Part shown: piece by piece, positions 6,344 through 7,175 of the stretch
Position numbering within the stretch: position 1 is the stretch's first letter
How the letters are laid out: every line of letters begins with the position of its first letter
Assembly: GCA_902803155.1 (NCBI GenBank)
Contig: CADCOU010000244.1
Location: 1-7,175 of the forward strand
DNA from: an uncultured Lachnospiraceae bacterium
GTDB lineage: Bacteria > Bacillota > Clostridia > Lachnospirales > Lachnospiraceae
Length of the DNA: 7,175 nt
Reading direction: 5' to 3'
Program-made: the position numbers and the translations under genes
Notes under the pieces: model-generated
What the model saw: the letters and a program-made list of their open reading frames with translations, nothing else
The model's database searches: none
Told to the model about the DNA's origin: nothing

Positions 6344-7175
6344 ATGATGAAAAAAAGAATCTCAATGGCAGTGGTGTCCGCCCTGGCGGCGGGAATGATC
6401 CTTCAGGCACCGGCGGCGTTTGCCGAGCCCGCTCAGGACGGGCTGCTTCGCACGGCTGTCCTGTATGACATGTCTACGATGGATGTTGCGAAGACAACGG
6501 ACAATTACATGGTTCCGATGAACGTCTTTGACCGCCTCTTCGAGACCAGAATGGTGGACGGCACCGCGCAGGTTGTCGGGAGCCTCTGCACGGACTATGC
6601 GGTGAGCGAGGACGGCCTGACCTACGATTTCACGATCAGGGACGGCGTTGTGTTCTCCAACGGCAGCGCGCTGACCGCGTCTGATGTGCAAGATACCTTT
6701 GAGCGCCTTCTGAAGGCGGGCGAGGAGAACATGGATATCCCGGAGGAGGTCGTCGGTGCCGAGGCTGTTGAGAGCGGGGAAGCGGATACGCTCGAAGGCT
6801 TTGCGGTCGCGGACGATCAGCATTTTTCCGTCACGCTGACCAAACCGAACGCAGGATTTACGGCGGAACTTTCCGCGCCTGCCATGTCGATTGTGGACGC
6901 GGAGACGATGGAGAGCGTAAAGAACTTCGGTTCCGAGCCGGAGGACACCATCGGTTCCGGTCCGTACATGGTGACCGAGTGGAAGGCAAATGACCATTAT
7001 ACGCTTGAGTACAACCCGAAGTACTGGGGTGAGGAGCCTACGGTCAGTAAGGTGATCGTCAATGTGATCCCGGATGCCAGCACCCAGAACCTCATGTTCC
7101 AGGACGGCGAGCTGGATCTGATCGACCTTCAGTCACTGGACACCTCCATCGTGGAGTCCACCTACAAGACGATGT
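6344..7175 (+). CDS. ABC transporter family-5 extracellular solute-binding protein (DppA/OppA type), 3' end beyond the window
   Basis: The frame is open from 6344 to the right edge, giving 277 residues of a protein usually 500-550 long, so roughly half is missing. The N-terminus is a signal peptide (MMKKR, then a hydrophobic core, then AFA before EPAQDG, cleavage near residue 27). The mature part follows the SBP_bac_5 pattern: early strand LLRTAVLYDMSTMDV, then NVFDRLFET (about 60-68), the DGLTYDFTIRDGVVFSNG stretch (about 90-107) with TASDVQDTFERL, then GSGPYMVTEWK, and YNPKYWG before a VIPD segment. These proteins deliver peptides, nickel or other small solutes to an inner-membrane permease. 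No Cys lies near the signal cleavage site, so unlike most Gram-positive binding proteins it seems not to be a lipoprotein. Permease and ATPase genes would be expected just downstream, outside the window. Confidence 0.92.
   Translation, partial: MMKKRISMAVVSALAAGMILQAPAAFAEPAQDGLLRTAVLYDMSTMDVAKTTDNYMVPMNVFDRLFETRMVDGTAQVVGSLCTDYAVSEDGLTYDFTIRDGVVFSNGSALTASDVQDTFERLLKAGEENMDIPEEVVGAEAVESGEADTLEGFAVADDQHFSVTLTKPNAGFTAELSAPAMSIVDAETMESVKNFGSEPEDTIGSGPYMVTEWKANDHYTLEYNPKYWGEEPTVSKVIVNVIPDASTQNLMFQDGELDLIDLQSLDTSIVESTYKTM

Noticed and set aside
5220..6997. Long - strand open frames opposite the PfkB and solute-binding genes
   Set aside because: High G+C coding sequence often leaves the opposite strand open. 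The products lack recognisable motifs, while the + strand carries complete PfkB and SBP_bac_5 signatures.

Overview
The window holds seven genes, all on the + strand and closely packed (gaps of 0 to 89 bases, one 23-base overlap). I see no RNA genes, CRISPR arrays, insertion sequences or convincing terminators. The first and last genes run off the edges. The gene types suggest a Gram-positive anaerobe of the Bacillota, probably Clostridia and perhaps a Lachnospiraceae-like gut or rumen bacterium. This rests on the MATE transporter fused to an RsbW-like ATPase domain, the secreted Big2/SGNH protein, strong AGGAGG-type ribosome binding sites and a moderate G+C of roughly 50%. It is an inference from family knowledge, not a database result.

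Layout: (1) 2-1783, a 12-helix MATE-type exporter with a C-terminal GHKL (histidine-kinase/anti-sigma type) ATP-binding domain, missing only a short N-terminal piece. (2) 1833-3915, a tightly coupled three-gene block: a PIG-L family N-deacetylase, an M15 (CwlK/endolysin-like) zinc peptidase without a signal peptide, and a membrane-anchored monofunctional GT51 peptidoglycan glycosyltransferase. Parts of this block, above all the GT51 gene, are visibly more AT-rich than the flanks. (3) 4005-5126, a secreted protein with two Big2 Ig-like domains and an SGNH/GDSL esterase domain. (4) 5166-6287, a PfkB-family carbohydrate kinase. (5) 6344 to the right edge, the start of a family-5 (oligopeptide/dipeptide type) ABC-transporter solute-binding protein.

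Together the left and middle genes read as an envelope or surface-glycan neighbourhood: a membrane exporter, an N-deacetylase, a peptidoglycan peptidase, a glycan-chain polymerase and a secreted esterase. The right part reads as an uptake and phosphorylation module whose permease and ATPase genes would lie beyond the window. The most unusual points are the exporter-ATPase fusion, the PIG-L/M15/GT51 cassette, and the apparent lack of a lipobox in the solute-binding protein. No single known named system accounts for the whole set.
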